From positions 1 to 40,349 of the forward strand of contig CALWPT010000028.1 in assembly GCA_944383495.1 (NCBI GenBank): a DNA stretch of 40,349 nucleotides. Direction: 5' to 3'. Position 1 is the first letter of the stretch. Each line of letters opens with the position of its first letter. The notes beneath the pieces are model-generated. The model made no database searches. It saw only the letters and a list, made by a program, of their open reading frames with translations, and was not told the DNA's origin. The stretch comes from an uncultured Clostridia bacterium. Its GTDB lineage: Bacteria > Bacillota > Clostridia > Oscillospirales > Acutalibacteraceae. The position numbers were made by a program, and so were the translations under genes. This document shows, one piece after another, positions 8,109 to 16,431 of this stretch.

Positions 8109-9134
8109 ATGCGGCCCATTCATGCCGAATACCAATATCAACTCAAGGAAAAGCGGGAGGAGCGTTCCCGGTGCCTTCGGCTGGGGAATGCCCTGGGGCT
8201 TGCCATGCTGCTGGTCATACTCGTTCCCCGGTTTCTCAACCGGATTCTGTCAGGCGCGGTCTACTGGCTTCAGCTTCCTGCCGAGGTGCTGGAACCTTTG
8301 TTCAACGGCCCTGTAACGGGGGAACTGTGGAACGTGCTTTATTCCCTTTTAACGTTTATCCCGGGCTTTATTCTGGCTGCTCGGGTGATGCGTACCGCCT
8401 GCACGGACCTGTTTGCCTTCCGCCGCCCGGCCGCGGCCGAAACAGGGGCCTGCCTGCTGCTTGTCCTGGCTGCTTCGGTGCTGGGGAATTACCTATCCTA
8501 CTACCTGTCGTTCCTTTTGGAAAGCACTGCGGGGGTGACCCCCTACAACCCGGATTTTTCCGCGCAGCCCTCCTGGTTTGGGTTTGCCGTCAACGTGCTG
8601 GCGACGGCAATCGCCCCTGCGCTGATTGAAGAATTCGCTTTCCGGGGGGTGGCCCTTTCCGCCCTGCGGCGGATCGGGGATATCCCGGCTTTAATTGTAT
8701 CCTCTCTCCTGTTCGCGGTGATGCACGGAAACCTGTCCCAAGCGCCCTTTGCCTTTATCACCGGGCTGGGTCTGGGCTTGGCCTACCTGGTGACCGGCTG
8801 CTTCTGGGTACCGGTGGCGGGCCACTTTCTGGTCAATTTTATTTCCTGCTGCATTGATTTTTCCTATAACCTGCTGCCGGAGTCGATGATCAGTGTTATT
8901 TACGCGTCGTATCAAATGGCAGTGGTGGCAGTGTCGGCGCTGATTGTCATTGTTTATGGCATGCGCCGCTGGTCTCTGCCCGCCTTTCCCCCCTCCGGCT
9001 GGAGCGGGGAGAGCGCGGGGCGCCGGTATTACACTCCTGTGCAGCGGGGCCTGTGGGTGCTGGCTTCTCCGGTGATGGTGGTTTATCTGGTGCTGATTGC
9101 CGTCCGGCTGGCGACCAACATGGTGGCGGCATGA
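8109..9134 (+). CDS. CPBP family intramembrane glutamic protease
   Basis: 341 residues, polytopic (about eight membrane spans). The three CPBP/Abi motifs are intact: EEFAFR with E174, E175 and R179; FAVMH with H206; and HFLVN with H239 and N243. These line the membrane active site in the family, so an active protease related to eukaryotic Rce1 is expected; substrates are unknown, although some bacterial members take part in bacteriocin self-immunity or surface protein processing. AGGAG precedes the ATG by eight bases. The TGA overlaps the tadA start as ATGA, so the two are probably translationally coupled. Confidence 0.9.
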   Translation: MRPIHAEYQYQLKEKREERSRCLRLGNALGLAMLLVILVPRFLNRILSGAVYWLQLPAEVLEPLFNGPVTGELWNVLYSLLTFIPGFILAARVMRTACTDLFAFRRPAAAETGACLLLVLAASVLGNYLSYYLSFLLESTAGVTPYNPDFSAQPSWFGFAVNVLATAIAPALIEEFAFRGVALSALRRIGDIPALIVSSLLFAVMHGNLSQAPFAFITGLGLGLAYLVTGCFWVPVAGHFLVNFISCCIDFSYNLLPESMISVIYASYQMAVVAVSALIVIVYGMRRWSLPAFPPSGWSGESAGRRYYTPVQRGLWVLASPVMVVYLVLIAVRLATNMVAA

Positions 9135-9577
9135 ACCAGGCGTTTATGGAGGAGGCATTGGCCCTGGCGCGGCTGGCGGCGAAAGAAGGAGAAGCGCCGG
9201 TGGGGGCCGTGGTGGTCAAGGCTGGAAGGATCATCGGCCGGGGCCGCAACCGGCGGGAGAGGGATAAAAACCCTCTGGGGCACGCCGAGCTGGAGGCTCT
9301 TTACGAAGCCAGCCGGGTTTTAGGCGGCTGGCGCTTGTCCGGATGCGAGCTGTATGTGACGCTGGAGCCCTGCCCCATGTGCGCCGGGGCCGCGGTCAAC
9401 GCCCGTGTCGACCGGGTGGTATTCGGCGCGTACGATCCCAAGGCGGGATCGGTGGACAGCGTGGTTTCCCTGTTTTCGCTGCCCTATAATCATAAGCCGG
9501 AGGCGGTGGGCGGCGTCATGGAGGAGGAGTGCGCCCAGCTCCTGCGGGATTTTTTTAAACAGCTGCGGCGGAAATGA
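9131..9577 (+). CDS. tadA: tRNA-specific adenosine deaminase
   Basis: 148 residues. The cytidine-deaminase-like zinc site is complete: HAE (H51, E53) and PCPMC (C81, C84). The enzyme converts the wobble adenosine of tRNA-Arg(ACG) to inosine and is normally essential. The frame is open 26 codons further up, but that part only shadows the CPBP gene; the ATG at 9131 overlaps the CPBP stop as ATGA and starts at the expected family position. The last codons of the gene form the left arm of its terminator hairpin. Confidence 0.95.
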   Translation: MNQAFMEEALALARLAAKEGEAPVGAVVVKAGRIIGRGRNRRERDKNPLGHAELEALYEASRVLGGWRLSGCELYVTLEPCPMCAGAAVNARVDRVVFGAYDPKAGSVDSVVSLFSLPYNHKPEAVGGVMEEECAQLLRDFFKQLRRK

Positions 9578-9620
9578 AAATCCCAATTCTTGGATTTTCA
9601 TTTCCGCCGCTTTTTGTTTT
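9565..9620 (+). terminator. Terminator overlapping the end of tadA
   Basis: A perfect 19-bp stem (9565-9583 with 9592-9610), eight-base loop, then TTTTTGTTTT. The stop codon at 9575-9577 lies inside the left arm, so translating ribosomes must clear the arm before the hairpin can fold. Confidence 0.95.
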
Positions 9621-9636
9621 GTCAGTGAATCCACAA

Positions 9637-9673
9637 AGCGGATCCGGGGAGTAAAGCTCCGTGGCGAATCCGC
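9637..9673 (-). terminator. Possible terminator of the flavodoxin gene
   Basis: GCGGAT (9638-9643) pairs with ATCCGC, and an inner stem closes a TAAA loop. On the minus strand the hairpin is followed by only a weak T tract (TTTGTGG), so termination is tentative. Confidence 0.3.
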
Positions 9674-9684
9674 CGCCCGGCCCC

Positions 9685-10176
9685 TCAGCACACCGTCTCA
9701 TGTATCTGCCGGGCCAGCGCGGTGAGAGCGGCCTCCCGAATTTGAGGAAGCGCCCGGCCTTCAGCCAAGGTCTGCTGTTTCACGTCTTCAATCACCTTTT
9801 TGGCAAATCCCTTTGCATGGCTGGAATCCAGCTCGCCCCCGGCGTAGACCACCGCGGCGCAGGACGGCCCCAGGGCCCTGCGGGCCGCCGCTTCGTATCT
9901 TTGAAAATTGCCGTCGCTGGCGGCAACCACATAGCAAAAAGCCGGCTTACCGGTTTTCGCCCGTTTCCACCGGGCGGCATACCGCTTAAACCGGCGGTTG
10001 AGGCAAAGCATCCGCACGTTGGTTCCAAATACGACGCAGTCAAAAGCGGCAAAATCCACTTCTGGATTCTGCTCTGTGTCCACAATGGCGGCTTCCCCGG
10101 GCAACTGTCTCGCCAGCAGTTTGCCGGCTTTCAGGGTGCTGCCTAAATGCCCGCATACTAAAATCAAAATGCTCAA
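9685..10176 (-). CDS. Flavodoxin-domain protein
   Basis: 163 residues from the TTG at 10174-10176, chosen because GGAGG sits eight bases upstream and the sequence then enters directly the first flavodoxin strand, SILILVCGHLGST. The frame is open 34 codons further up, but that part lacks a binding site and does not look like protein. The GxxGST segment should form the FMN phosphate loop, and 'DCVVFGTNVRM' is the second conserved strand and loop, as in the Flavodoxin_5 type (menaquinone-dependent protoporphyrinogen oxidase-like proteins). An FMN electron carrier or small quinone-type reductase is likely; the partner is unknown. The gene stands alone between tadA and the dehydrogenase gene. Confidence 0.75.
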   Translation of the reverse strand: MSILILVCGHLGSTLKAGKLLARQLPGEAAIVDTEQNPEVDFAAFDCVVFGTNVRMLCLNRRFKRYAARWKRAKTGKPAFCYVVAASDGNFQRYEAAARRALGPSCAAVVYAGGELDSSHAKGFAKKVIEDVKQQTLAEGRALPQIREAALTALARQIHETVC

Positions 10177-10428
10177 GCCGTCCCCTCCTTTGCTGTCTGC
10201 GGCAGTCAGTTTGGCTTGTGGCCCGCGGCAGAGACAAGCAAGCCGGGGCTTTGACAGGGACGGCGCGCCTTGGCCCACCGCCCCTTTGCGGCCCGTTTCC
10301 CCAACGCGTCCGCCGCTGCTGGTTTTATGATACGACAGATCTCACCGCTTTGTCAAGGGCCGGGCGGGAAATAAAGGCAGGCGTCGTCAGGCCGGATCGC
10401 GCCGGGACGCGCAGGATCAAAGAAATGT

Positions 10429-10453
10429 TATAACTTATCGAAAAAAAGTTATA
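10429..10453. promoter_or_regulatory. Inverted repeat overlapping the dehydrogenase promoter
   Basis: TATAACTT (10429-10436) and AAGTTATA (10446-10453) form a perfect 8-bp inverted repeat with a 9-base A-rich spacer. The right arm overlaps the -35 box, the place expected for a repressor operator. Confidence 0.5.
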
Positions 10454-10480
10454 GTCAAAGCCCGCAGTCTATGGTATTCT
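10452..10480 (+). promoter_or_regulatory. Promoter of the dehydrogenase gene
   Basis: TAGTCA (10452-10457), 17-base spacer, TATTCT (10475-10480). Both boxes are imperfect, as is common for regulated promoters. Confidence 0.5.
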
Positions 10481-10512
10481 GAAAAAAAGCGCGTTCAGGA
10501 GGAATTTACAGC

Positions 10513-11574
10513 ATGGAACAGACAAAAAGGCCGGGCTTTGCCCTGATTGGATACGGCGGTGCCGGCGGCTGGCATATTGAAAAGGTGCGGCAATTAAAGG
10601 AGCTGATTGATGTGCGGGGCATTTATGACATCGACCCGCACAAAAGTGCTGCAGCGGAAAAAAATGGGCTGACGGCGTATGAAAGCTTAGAACAGCTCTT
10701 GGCCGACCCGTCGGTGGATTTCATCACCGTGGCCATTCCCAACGACGTCCACAAGCCAGTTTGCCTGCGGGCGCTGCAGGCGGGAAAGCACGTCATCTGC
10801 GAGAAGCCAGTGGCGCTGAGCAGCGGCGAGCTGGAGGAAATGATTGCCGCGGCGGAGCAAAACGGGGTATTGTTCTCGGTCCATCATAACCGCCGGTGGG
10901 ACGAGGATTACCTTGCCGCTAAAAAGCTGTACGAGGAGAACACGTTAGGCCGGGTTTTCAATATTGAGTCCCGGGTACACGGATCCCGTGGAATTCCCGG
11001 GGACTGGCGCAACCAAAAGGAAAAAGGCGGCGGGATGGTGCTGGACTGGGGCGTGCACCTTTTCGACCAGCTTCTGATGCTCACGGGAGGGCTGCGGGTC
11101 ACGTCGGTCTTTGCAAAGCTGTACCACGTCACCAACACGGAGGTAGACGATGGGTTTAAGGTCTTTTTGGAATTTGAAAACGGACTGACTGCCCAGGCGG
11201 AGGTGGGCACCAGCAATTTTATATCGATCCCCCGCTGGTATATGCAGGGAGAAAACGGCACCGCGCAGATTGACTGGGGCGTGAAGGGAAAAATTGTTAT
11301 GGTTTCCGACTGGAAAAATCGGGACGCGGTTCCGGTTGCTACGGCGGCGGGGCTGACCAAGACCATGGCGCCGCGCACCGCTGAAACCATACAAGAGTTC
11401 CCCCTTCCTGCAATATGCGCGGATGTAAAGGATTTTTACCGGAATTTTGTGAGGGCCATGGCCGGGCAGGAGCAGCCCATCGTGACACACAGTCAAATAC
11501 GCCGGGTCATGAAACTGATGGAAGCGGTTTTTCGCTCGGGGGAGACCGGACAGGCGGTTCGAGAGAGCATTTAA
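10513..11574 (+). CDS. Gfo/Idh/MocA family NAD(P)-dependent oxidoreductase
   Basis: 353 residues, typical length. The N-terminal Rossmann fold starts FALIGYGGAGGWH, with the dinucleotide-binding GxGxxG variant; the conserved EKP (97-99, catalytic Lys98) follows as VICEKPVAL. The C-terminal substrate domain carries GGGMVLDWGVHLFDQLL, where the Asp/His pair usually binds the sugar. Members oxidise or reduce hydroxyl groups of sugars, inositols and related compounds; the substrate cannot be told. A perfect AGGAGG lies ten bases before the ATG. The inverted repeat over its promoter suggests substrate-dependent control. Confidence 0.92.
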   Translation: MEQTKRPGFALIGYGGAGGWHIEKVRQLKELIDVRGIYDIDPHKSAAAEKNGLTAYESLEQLLADPSVDFITVAIPNDVHKPVCLRALQAGKHVICEKPVALSSGELEEMIAAAEQNGVLFSVHHNRRWDEDYLAAKKLYEENTLGRVFNIESRVHGSRGIPGDWRNQKEKGGGMVLDWGVHLFDQLLMLTGGLRVTSVFAKLYHVTNTEVDDGFKVFLEFENGLTAQAEVGTSNFISIPRWYMQGENGTAQIDWGVKGKIVMVSDWKNRDAVPVATAAGLTKTMAPRTAETIQEFPLPAICADVKDFYRNFVRAMAGQEQPIVTHSQIRRVMKLMEAVFRSGETGQAVRESI

Positions 11575-11639
11575 CCGGGCTGGGGCCGGCTGCCGCGGCG
11601 GACAGCGCCGGGGCAGGGCTATAAAAAGGAGGGCCGCCA

Positions 11640-12314
11640 ATGAAGCAGAATTTGTGCACCATTCCGCTGAGCGAGGTTCTGGAGCCTAAGCGGGGCTGTC
11701 CTTTTTGCCGTATGGAGCGCATGCTGGAGGAACGGCTGCTAGAGTATATTCTAGGCCCGGCCATGATGGAGCCGGATATTCGCATACGAACCAATCAAGA
11801 GGGATTCTGCCCCCGCCATTTGGAAAAGATGCTGGCCCGGCGCAATAAGCTGCAAACGGCGCTGCTGCTGGAAACCCGGCTGCTGGAGCTGGAAAAGCGG
11901 TTGTTTACTCCGTCTCTTGAAAAGGCTGGCCGGGCTGGAGGAGAGGCGCTGGAAAGCTGCTTTTTATGCAGGGAGCTGGCCGAAGGCGTGGAGCGCCTGC
12001 TGGCAACCTTCTTCCGGCAGTACGACGCCAGCCTGGAGTTTAAGGCCCTTTTTCGGGGCCAGGAGTACCTTTGCCTTCCCCATTATGCACGGCTGGCGCG
12101 CACGGCAGCCCGTTTCCTTCCCAAAAAGGCGCAAAAGGGATTTCATGAGGATCTGAATGCCTTGGCGGGAACCCGCCTTAGGCTGCTGATAAAGGATGTG
12201 CGCCGTTTCACCGATCGGTTTGATTACCAGAAGCGGGAGAACAAGGAACTCTCCGACGCACAGGATGCGCTGGAACGGGCCTTTTCCTTTCTGGCGGGGG
12301 AAAGCGTTCAGTAG
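11640..12314 (+). CDS. DUF6062-type protein with duplicated CxxC...CxxH modules
   Basis: 224 residues, soluble and mostly helical. I recognise it as similar to the DUF6062 family of Clostridia (CPFCRME..., 'EYILGPAMMEPDIRI', 'GFCPRHL'); function unknown. Two probable zinc-binding modules share the same spacing: C20/C23 with C57/H60, and C107/C110 with C145/H148. The stretch between modules and the C-terminus is rich in Leu, Glu and Arg, with heptad-like helices. AGGAGG is seven bases before the ATG. It lies 65 bases after the dehydrogenase gene on the same strand and probably shares its transcript. Confidence 0.8.
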   Translation: MKQNLCTIPLSEVLEPKRGCPFCRMERMLEERLLEYILGPAMMEPDIRIRTNQEGFCPRHLEKMLARRNKLQTALLLETRLLELEKRLFTPSLEKAGRAGGEALESCFLCRELAEGVERLLATFFRQYDASLEFKALFRGQEYLCLPHYARLARTAARFLPKKAQKGFHEDLNALAGTRLRLLIKDVRRFTDRFDYQKRENKELSDAQDALERAFSFLAGESVQ

Positions 12315-12403
12315 AAAAGCGCGCCTAAAGGCTTGCCATCAGAGAAGCTTGAGAGGGGCCGGCGCTTGACGGGTTGGCCGGTTTGGTTATCTTGTTAACA
12401 TAA

Positions 12404-12445
12404 AAAAGGAAAAAGGAACCGAAAAAACGGTTCCTTTTTCCTTTT
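12404..12445. terminator. Bidirectional terminator hairpin
   Basis: A perfect 18-bp stem (12404-12421 with 12428-12445) around a six-A loop. The ends of the stem are A-rich on the left and T-rich on the right, so either strand gives a U-rich tail. It follows the DUF6062-type gene by about 90 bases and would also end the candidate minus-strand RNA. Confidence 0.8.
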
Positions 12446-12513
12446 AGAGGGGTATTTTTCGAGAGGAGGGTAAGTGTCCGACGCCGGGTTGCGGCTCCCG
12501 TCCATCGGACTAT
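12404..12513 (-). ncRNA. Candidate small RNA, about 110 nt
   Basis: On the minus strand a perfect TATAAT (12520-12525) predicts a start near 12513. The transcript would begin with a hairpin closed by GTCCGA/TCGGAC (12505-12510 with 12476-12481), then a single-stranded CACTTACCCTCCTCTC stretch complementary to ribosome binding sites, then the 18-bp terminator hairpin. The -35 region is poor, and I recognise no known RNA family. This is a proposal from layout only. Confidence 0.35.
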
Positions 12514-12671
12514 GGCTATATTATAGCTGAAACGCCAAAAAAGTTTGTTAAGCCGCTGTGAACAAATTCTGAACATTTGGTAAGGATATTGTTAACATAA
12601 TATCAAAGCGCGGTTCATTTTGTCGAACGCCAGAGCCCTTTGAGGCAGCCAGTCCGCAGCGCCCCACAGCG

Positions 12672-13592
12672 TCAGACGCCGCGGCGCAGCCAGGCGTCCA
12701 CCTCTTTTCGCGTGGGAAGGGAGGGCTGAGCCCCTGGGCGGGTCACGCTGAGCGCCGCGGCGGCGCAGGCATAGGAAGCGGCGGCGCGCATGTCCCCAGA
12801 AGCAATATATTCCAGCGCCAGAACTGCGGTAAAGCAGTCCCCCGCCGCAGTGGAATCCACTGGCTCACAGGGATAGGCCGGAATCATCTCCGCTAGGCCC
12901 TTTCCGAACACGAAGGCTCCCTTCCCCCCCATTTTAATGACCACAAACGCCGGACTGCATCGCTGCGCCATCCACTCGGCGGCACGGCGTGCGCTTGCCG
13001 CATCCGTTACCGGAATCCCGCAAATGGCCTGGGCCTCTGATTCGTTGGGGCTGAGAATGGTAAGCCCCCGCAGAGGCTCCAGATCCAGCTTCATTGCGGG
13101 GCCCGCGTCCAGCACCACAGGAATCCCCCGGGCCGCGCCTTCCCGACAGGCGGCGTGCACCGCCTCCAGCGGAACCTCTAGCCCCACCAACACACAGTCA
13201 TAGCCGCCGTGCTTTAGCGCATCCGTTACAGCGGCCGCCGTCAGCGTCATATTGGCGCCGGAAATCACGATAATACGGTTCTGACCGCTGGGCTCCACCT
13301 GGATCGCAGCCAGGCCTGTCGGCCTGTCGGATTCCTCCAGCAGAAGGGTGTCGATTCCCTCCCGCTCCAGACCGTTCCGCAGGGCTTTCCCGTTTTCATC
13401 CCGCCCGATCCGGCCCAAAAAGGTTACCGCCCCGCCCATTCGCGCAGCGGCCACCGCTTGGTTGGCGCCCTTTCCGCCGGGAACATACCGGTATTCACTG
13501 GCAAAGACCGTTTCCCCGCCGGCAGGGGCTTTTTCCTTAAGCGAGATCACTAAGTCCATGTTTACGCTTCCAACGCACAGAACTCTGTTCAT
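12672..13592 (-). CDS. rbsK: Ribokinase
   Basis: 306 residues, normal for PfkB-family ribokinases. Key motifs are present: VGSVNMDLV at the N-terminus, VPGGKGANQAVAAARMGG (40-54 region; the sugar-binding GGKGxNQA), and near the C-terminus DSTAAGDCFTAVLAL with the catalytic Asp of the AAGD motif. It phosphorylates D-ribose to ribose 5-phosphate in the cytoplasm. The frame begins six codons earlier, but the ATG at 13592 has AGGAGG at good distance and matches the family start. No ribose transporter is in the window. Confidence 0.92.
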   Translation of the reverse strand: MNRVLCVGSVNMDLVISLKEKAPAGGETVFASEYRYVPGGKGANQAVAAARMGGAVTFLGRIGRDENGKALRNGLEREGIDTLLLEESDRPTGLAAIQVEPSGQNRIIVISGANMTLTAAAVTDALKHGGYDCVLVGLEVPLEAVHAACREGAARGIPVVLDAGPAMKLDLEPLRGLTILSPNESEAQAICGIPVTDAASARRAAEWMAQRCSPAFVVIKMGGKGAFVFGKGLAEMIPAYPCEPVDSTAAGDCFTAVLALEYIASGDMRAAASYACAAAALSVTRPGAQPSLPTRKEVDAWLRRGV

Positions 13593-13704
13593 TTCATACC
13601 TCCTGATCACACACGCATTTGCAACGCCCCGCGGAATTGGCGATAGACGACCCTGCGCCTCGCTTTAGCACAGCTCCCAGCTTGCCTCCAGCGCCAGCCC
13701 CGCA

Positions 13705-13738
13705 GTTGAAAAGAGGAGCGGAAGGCTCCGCTCCTCTT
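13705..13738 (-). terminator. Terminator of rny
   Basis: A perfect 12-bp stem (13711-13722 with 13727-13738) with a four-base loop, followed on the minus strand by TTTTC. It lies 13 bases after the rny stop codon. Confidence 0.8.
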
Positions 13739-13750
13739 GCGAAAGCTTGA

Positions 13751-15304
13751 TTACTTCGCATATTCAATGGCCCGGCTTTCCCGGATCAGGTTCACCTTGA
13801 TTTGGCCGGGATACTCTAATTCGCTTTCGATCTGCTTGACAATTTCCCTTGCCACCAGTACCATCTGATCGTCTGACACGGCTTCGGGCTTGACCAAAAT
13901 CCGGATTTCTCGGCCGGCCTGGATCGCGTAAGAGCGCTCCACGCCCTGAAAGGAGTTGGCGATTTCCTCCAGCTTTTCCAGCCGCTTTATGTAGTTCTCG
14001 AGATTTTCGCGCCGCGCGCCCGGACGGGCGGCGGAAATCGCGTCGGCCGCCTGCACCAGGCAGGCAATAACCGTTTTGGCTTCCACATCACCGTGATGGG
14101 CGTGGATGGCGTGGATTACCGCTTCGCTTTCCTTGTACTTTCTGGCGGCTTCCACGCCCAGTTGGATGTGGGAGCCCTCCATCTCGTGATCCAGCGCCTT
14201 GCCAATGTCGTGCAGCAGCCCTGCGCGGCGGGCCAGCTGTACGTCTTCCCCCAGTTCGGCGGCCATCAGGCCGGTCAGGTATGCGACCTCCAGGGAATGA
14301 TTGAGCACGTTTTGCCCATAGCTGGTACGGTATTTTAGCTTGCCCAAGAGCTTGACAAGCTCCGGATGCAGGTTGCGGATTCCCGTTTCCAGCACCGCGC
14401 GCTCGCCTTCGCTTTTAATGGCTTGGTCTACCTCCCGCTTAGCCTTTTCCACCATCTCCTCGATACGGGCCGGATGGATTCGCCCGTCGGCAATCAGCTT
14501 TTCCAATGCAATGCGGGCAATTTCCCGCCGAACCGGATCAAAGCAGGACAGGGTGATGGCCTCGGGCGTGTCGTCAATAATCAGATCAACGCCGGTGGCC
14601 GTTTCCAGCGCGCTGATGTTGCGCCCCTCCCGGCCGATGATTCGTCCTTTCATCTCGTCGTTGGGCAGGGGCACCACCGACACGGTCGTTTCGCTGCTGT
14701 GGTCCGCCGCGCAGCGCTGGATCGCCTGAGACACCAATTCCCGCGCCCGTTGATCCATTTCCTCCTTCAGCTGCTGCTCGTATTCCATGATTTTGACCGC
14801 CTTGTCATGGGCCAGCTCGCTTTCCACATCCTTCAACAGGTATGCCTTAGCCTGCTCGGGCGTGAAGCCGGAAATCTTGGTTAACATGTCCCTTTGCGCG
14901 GTCTTCAATTGTTCGGCTTCTTCAATTTTAGCGTCGATCTCCTTTGCTTTTTGAGAAAGCCGTTCCTCCTTGGCCTCATAATTTTCCATTTTTTTGTCAA
15001 GAGATTCTTCCTTCTGCTGCATGCGGCGCTCCTGCCGCTGCACCTCAGCCCGACGTTCCCGCAGCTCTCTATCCGATTCGGAACGCAAGGAGTGGATCTC
15101 CTCCTTCGCCTCTAAAATGGATTCCCGTTTCTTGGCTTCTGCTGTTTTAATTGCTTCATTTAAAATTCGTTTTGCTTCGTCTTCCGCGGATCCGATCGCC
15201 GCCTCCGCCTTTCGCTTGCGGCGCTGAATCCCCGCGGCAAACCCGATTATGGCAAATACAACGGCGCATGCGGCCGCGATCAGCACTACATAAATGGGTT
15301 CCAT
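13751..15304 (-). CDS. rny: Ribonuclease Y
   Basis: 517 residues from the ATG at 15302-15304, which has AGGAGGT seven bases upstream; the codon before it (TTG) is a less likely start. Domains in order: N-terminal membrane anchor (about 5-25), a long charged coiled coil (about 30-190), a KH domain with [11 protein letters not shown] (about 210-275), and an HD domain with HDIGK at 365-369 (H365, D366 as metal ligands). RNase Y is the membrane-bound endonuclease that starts mRNA decay in many Bacillota. It has its own consensus promoter and terminator, so it is probably monocistronic. Confidence 0.97.
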   Translation of the reverse strand: MEPIYVVLIAAACAVVFAIIGFAAGIQRRKRKAEAAIGSAEDEAKRILNEAIKTAEAKKRESILEAKEEIHSLRSESDRELRERRAEVQRQERRMQQKEESLDKKMENYEAKEERLSQKAKEIDAKIEEAEQLKTAQRDMLTKISGFTPEQAKAYLLKDVESELAHDKAVKIMEYEQQLKEEMDQRARELVSQAIQRCAADHSSETTVSVVPLPNDEMKGRIIGREGRNISALETATGVDLIIDDTPEAITLSCFDPVRREIARIALEKLIADGRIHPARIEEMVEKAKREVDQAIKSEGERAVLETGIRNLHPELVKLLGKLKYRTSYGQNVLNHSLEVAYLTGLMAAELGEDVQLARRAGLLHDIGKALDHEMEGSHIQLGVEAARKYKESEAVIHAIHAHHGDVEAKTVIACLVQAADAISAARPGARRENLENYIKRLEKLEEIANSFQGVERSYAIQAGREIRILVKPEAVSDDQMVLVAREIVKQIESELEYPGQIKVNLIRESRAIEYAK

Positions 15305-15462
15305 CAAGACACCTCCTTATATAATAAACCGCTGTTTGAAAAAGACAATAACAGGCCGCGTGTACGCCCGGCGCCTGGAGCTCCCTCCGGCGAAAACATA
15401 CAAAAATATGCAAGGCAGGCCCGCCAAAGCCCACTTCGACACATACCATTGTATCCTGAAAT

Positions 15463-15491
15463 ATTTTAATACCATATTTAGTACCTGTCAA
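15463..15491 (-). promoter_or_regulatory. Consensus promoter of rny
   Basis: Minus-strand TTGACA (15486-15491), 17-base spacer, TAAAAT (15463-15468). It gives a leader of about 150 bases before rny. Confidence 0.75.
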
Positions 15492-15554
15492 GTATTTTTT
15501 ACCATATCGGTTGGGGAAAAGCAGTTCAATTTTCTGCAAAATTCCTAAAAACAC

Positions 15555-15583
15555 TTGCATTGTGGAACAGTTTATGATTAAAT
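15555..15583 (+). promoter_or_regulatory. Possible promoter of the 15631 operon
   Basis: TTGCAT (15555-15560) and TTAAAT (15578-15583) with a 17-base spacer, or TAAATA with 18. The match is moderate. Confidence 0.4.
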
Positions 15584-15630
15584 AAAGAAAAAACCTGTTT
15601 TAGCGAGAAGCCTGACCTGGAGGGACATGC

Positions 15631-16431
15631 ATGAGGCAAAAACCAAAAAAAGAGCCCCGTTCGCATTACATCAAGGAAGCACAGGAAACAGAGAAGCCGG
15701 AGCCCCAGGAAGAAAAGGAGGAATTTTCCTCCTTCGCCTACCCGGTGGTGACCGGCCTGAAGGAGGGCGTTTCCTGCTTAATCCAATCCGCGGGAAAACG
15801 GCTGCTCCTGTTTTATATCATTTGCGGCCTTGTGATCCTGTCTGGGATCGGGGCGGTGGCGGCGGGATTTTTTGCCCGCGGCCGGATTACCGGAGAGGGA
15901 GAAACGCTGTTATCACAAAACCGCCGGCTGGAGCAGGAAATCAGGAGCCAAAACCTCGCTTATTTCAATGAGATCCTGCAAAAGGAATATAAGGACGCCC
16001 CCGCCGGCCTGAAAGCTGCCGCGCAAAGGTTTTTCTCCTACTCGGTGCGGGTAAACAACACGCCGACCAGCGGTGTGACGATGTTTTCAGCCAGCAGGAA
16101 TATTGTCGTCACGGTAGAGGAAACGGTCAGCGACGAGGGGCAAAGGCTGCTTCCCCAGGAGGTGATCGACGACGCTTCCAATTTCCGCGGGGGAGGCGAC
16201 ACGGATATTTCCCAAATGAACAAGGCCATGACAGTGGACGCCACGAGGGAAATGCCCAAAATAACCAAGGTAAAGAAAAGCGATGGATACGTGTATACCA
16301 TCACCTATGAGGCCGCCTCTGCGGGAGATGTCGTCACCATAGGCTTTGAAACGTGGCTGGCCACCAAACTGGGGCTGGAGGAGCCTTATATAGAAATCAT
16401 ATTTAATGCCAGCGAGGAGGCGGAGGAATGA
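15631..16431 (+). CDS. Single-pass membrane protein, paralogue of the next gene; function unknown
   Basis: 266 residues. A charged cytoplasmic N-terminus (1-55, rich in Glu, Lys and Pro) precedes one membrane span (about 57-81), then a short coiled-coil-like stretch (about 92-125) and a beta-rich extracellular domain that ends 'ATKLGLEEPYIEIIF'. I do not recognise a named family. The domain order and the closing motif match the next gene (YTI.YEAASAGDVVTI...LGLEEPY against YTFAAQKGDALEI...LGLAEKY), so the two arose by tandem duplication. GGAGGG precedes the ATG; the stop overlaps the next start as ATGA. It opens an apparent operon that ends with the dockerin protein. Confidence 0.8.
   Translation: MRQKPKKEPRSHYIKEAQETEKPEPQEEKEEFSSFAYPVVTGLKEGVSCLIQSAGKRLLLFYIICGLVILSGIGAVAAGFFARGRITGEGETLLSQNRRLEQEIRSQNLAYFNEILQKEYKDAPAGLKAAAQRFFSYSVRVNNTPTSGVTMFSASRNIVVTVEETVSDEGQRLLPQEVIDDASNFRGGGDTDISQMNKAMTVDATREMPKITKVKKSDGYVYTITYEAASAGDVVTIGFETWLATKLGLEEPYIEIIFNASEEAEE

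Larger units (their letters stand above)
10177..10512. other. Divergent spacer between flavodoxin and dehydrogenase genes
   Basis: 336 bases without a supported gene. The right half holds the inverted repeat and promoter described separately; in the left half I see only open frames without ribosome binding sites. Confidence 0.6.
12315..12671. other. Convergent spacer with hairpins and a candidate small RNA
   Basis: 357 bases between the convergent DUF6062-type and rbsK genes. It contains an 18-bp hairpin, a second shorter hairpin, a minus-strand TATAAT and two copies of TTGTTAACATAA (12392-12403 and 12589-12600). No coding frame here has a ribosome binding site. Confidence 0.6.
15305..15630. 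other. Divergent spacer with two promoters
   Basis: 326 bases between rny and the start of the 15631 operon. Apart from the two promoters listed I see no gene or structured element; the region 15440-15620 is clearly AT-richer than its surroundings. Confidence 0.6.
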
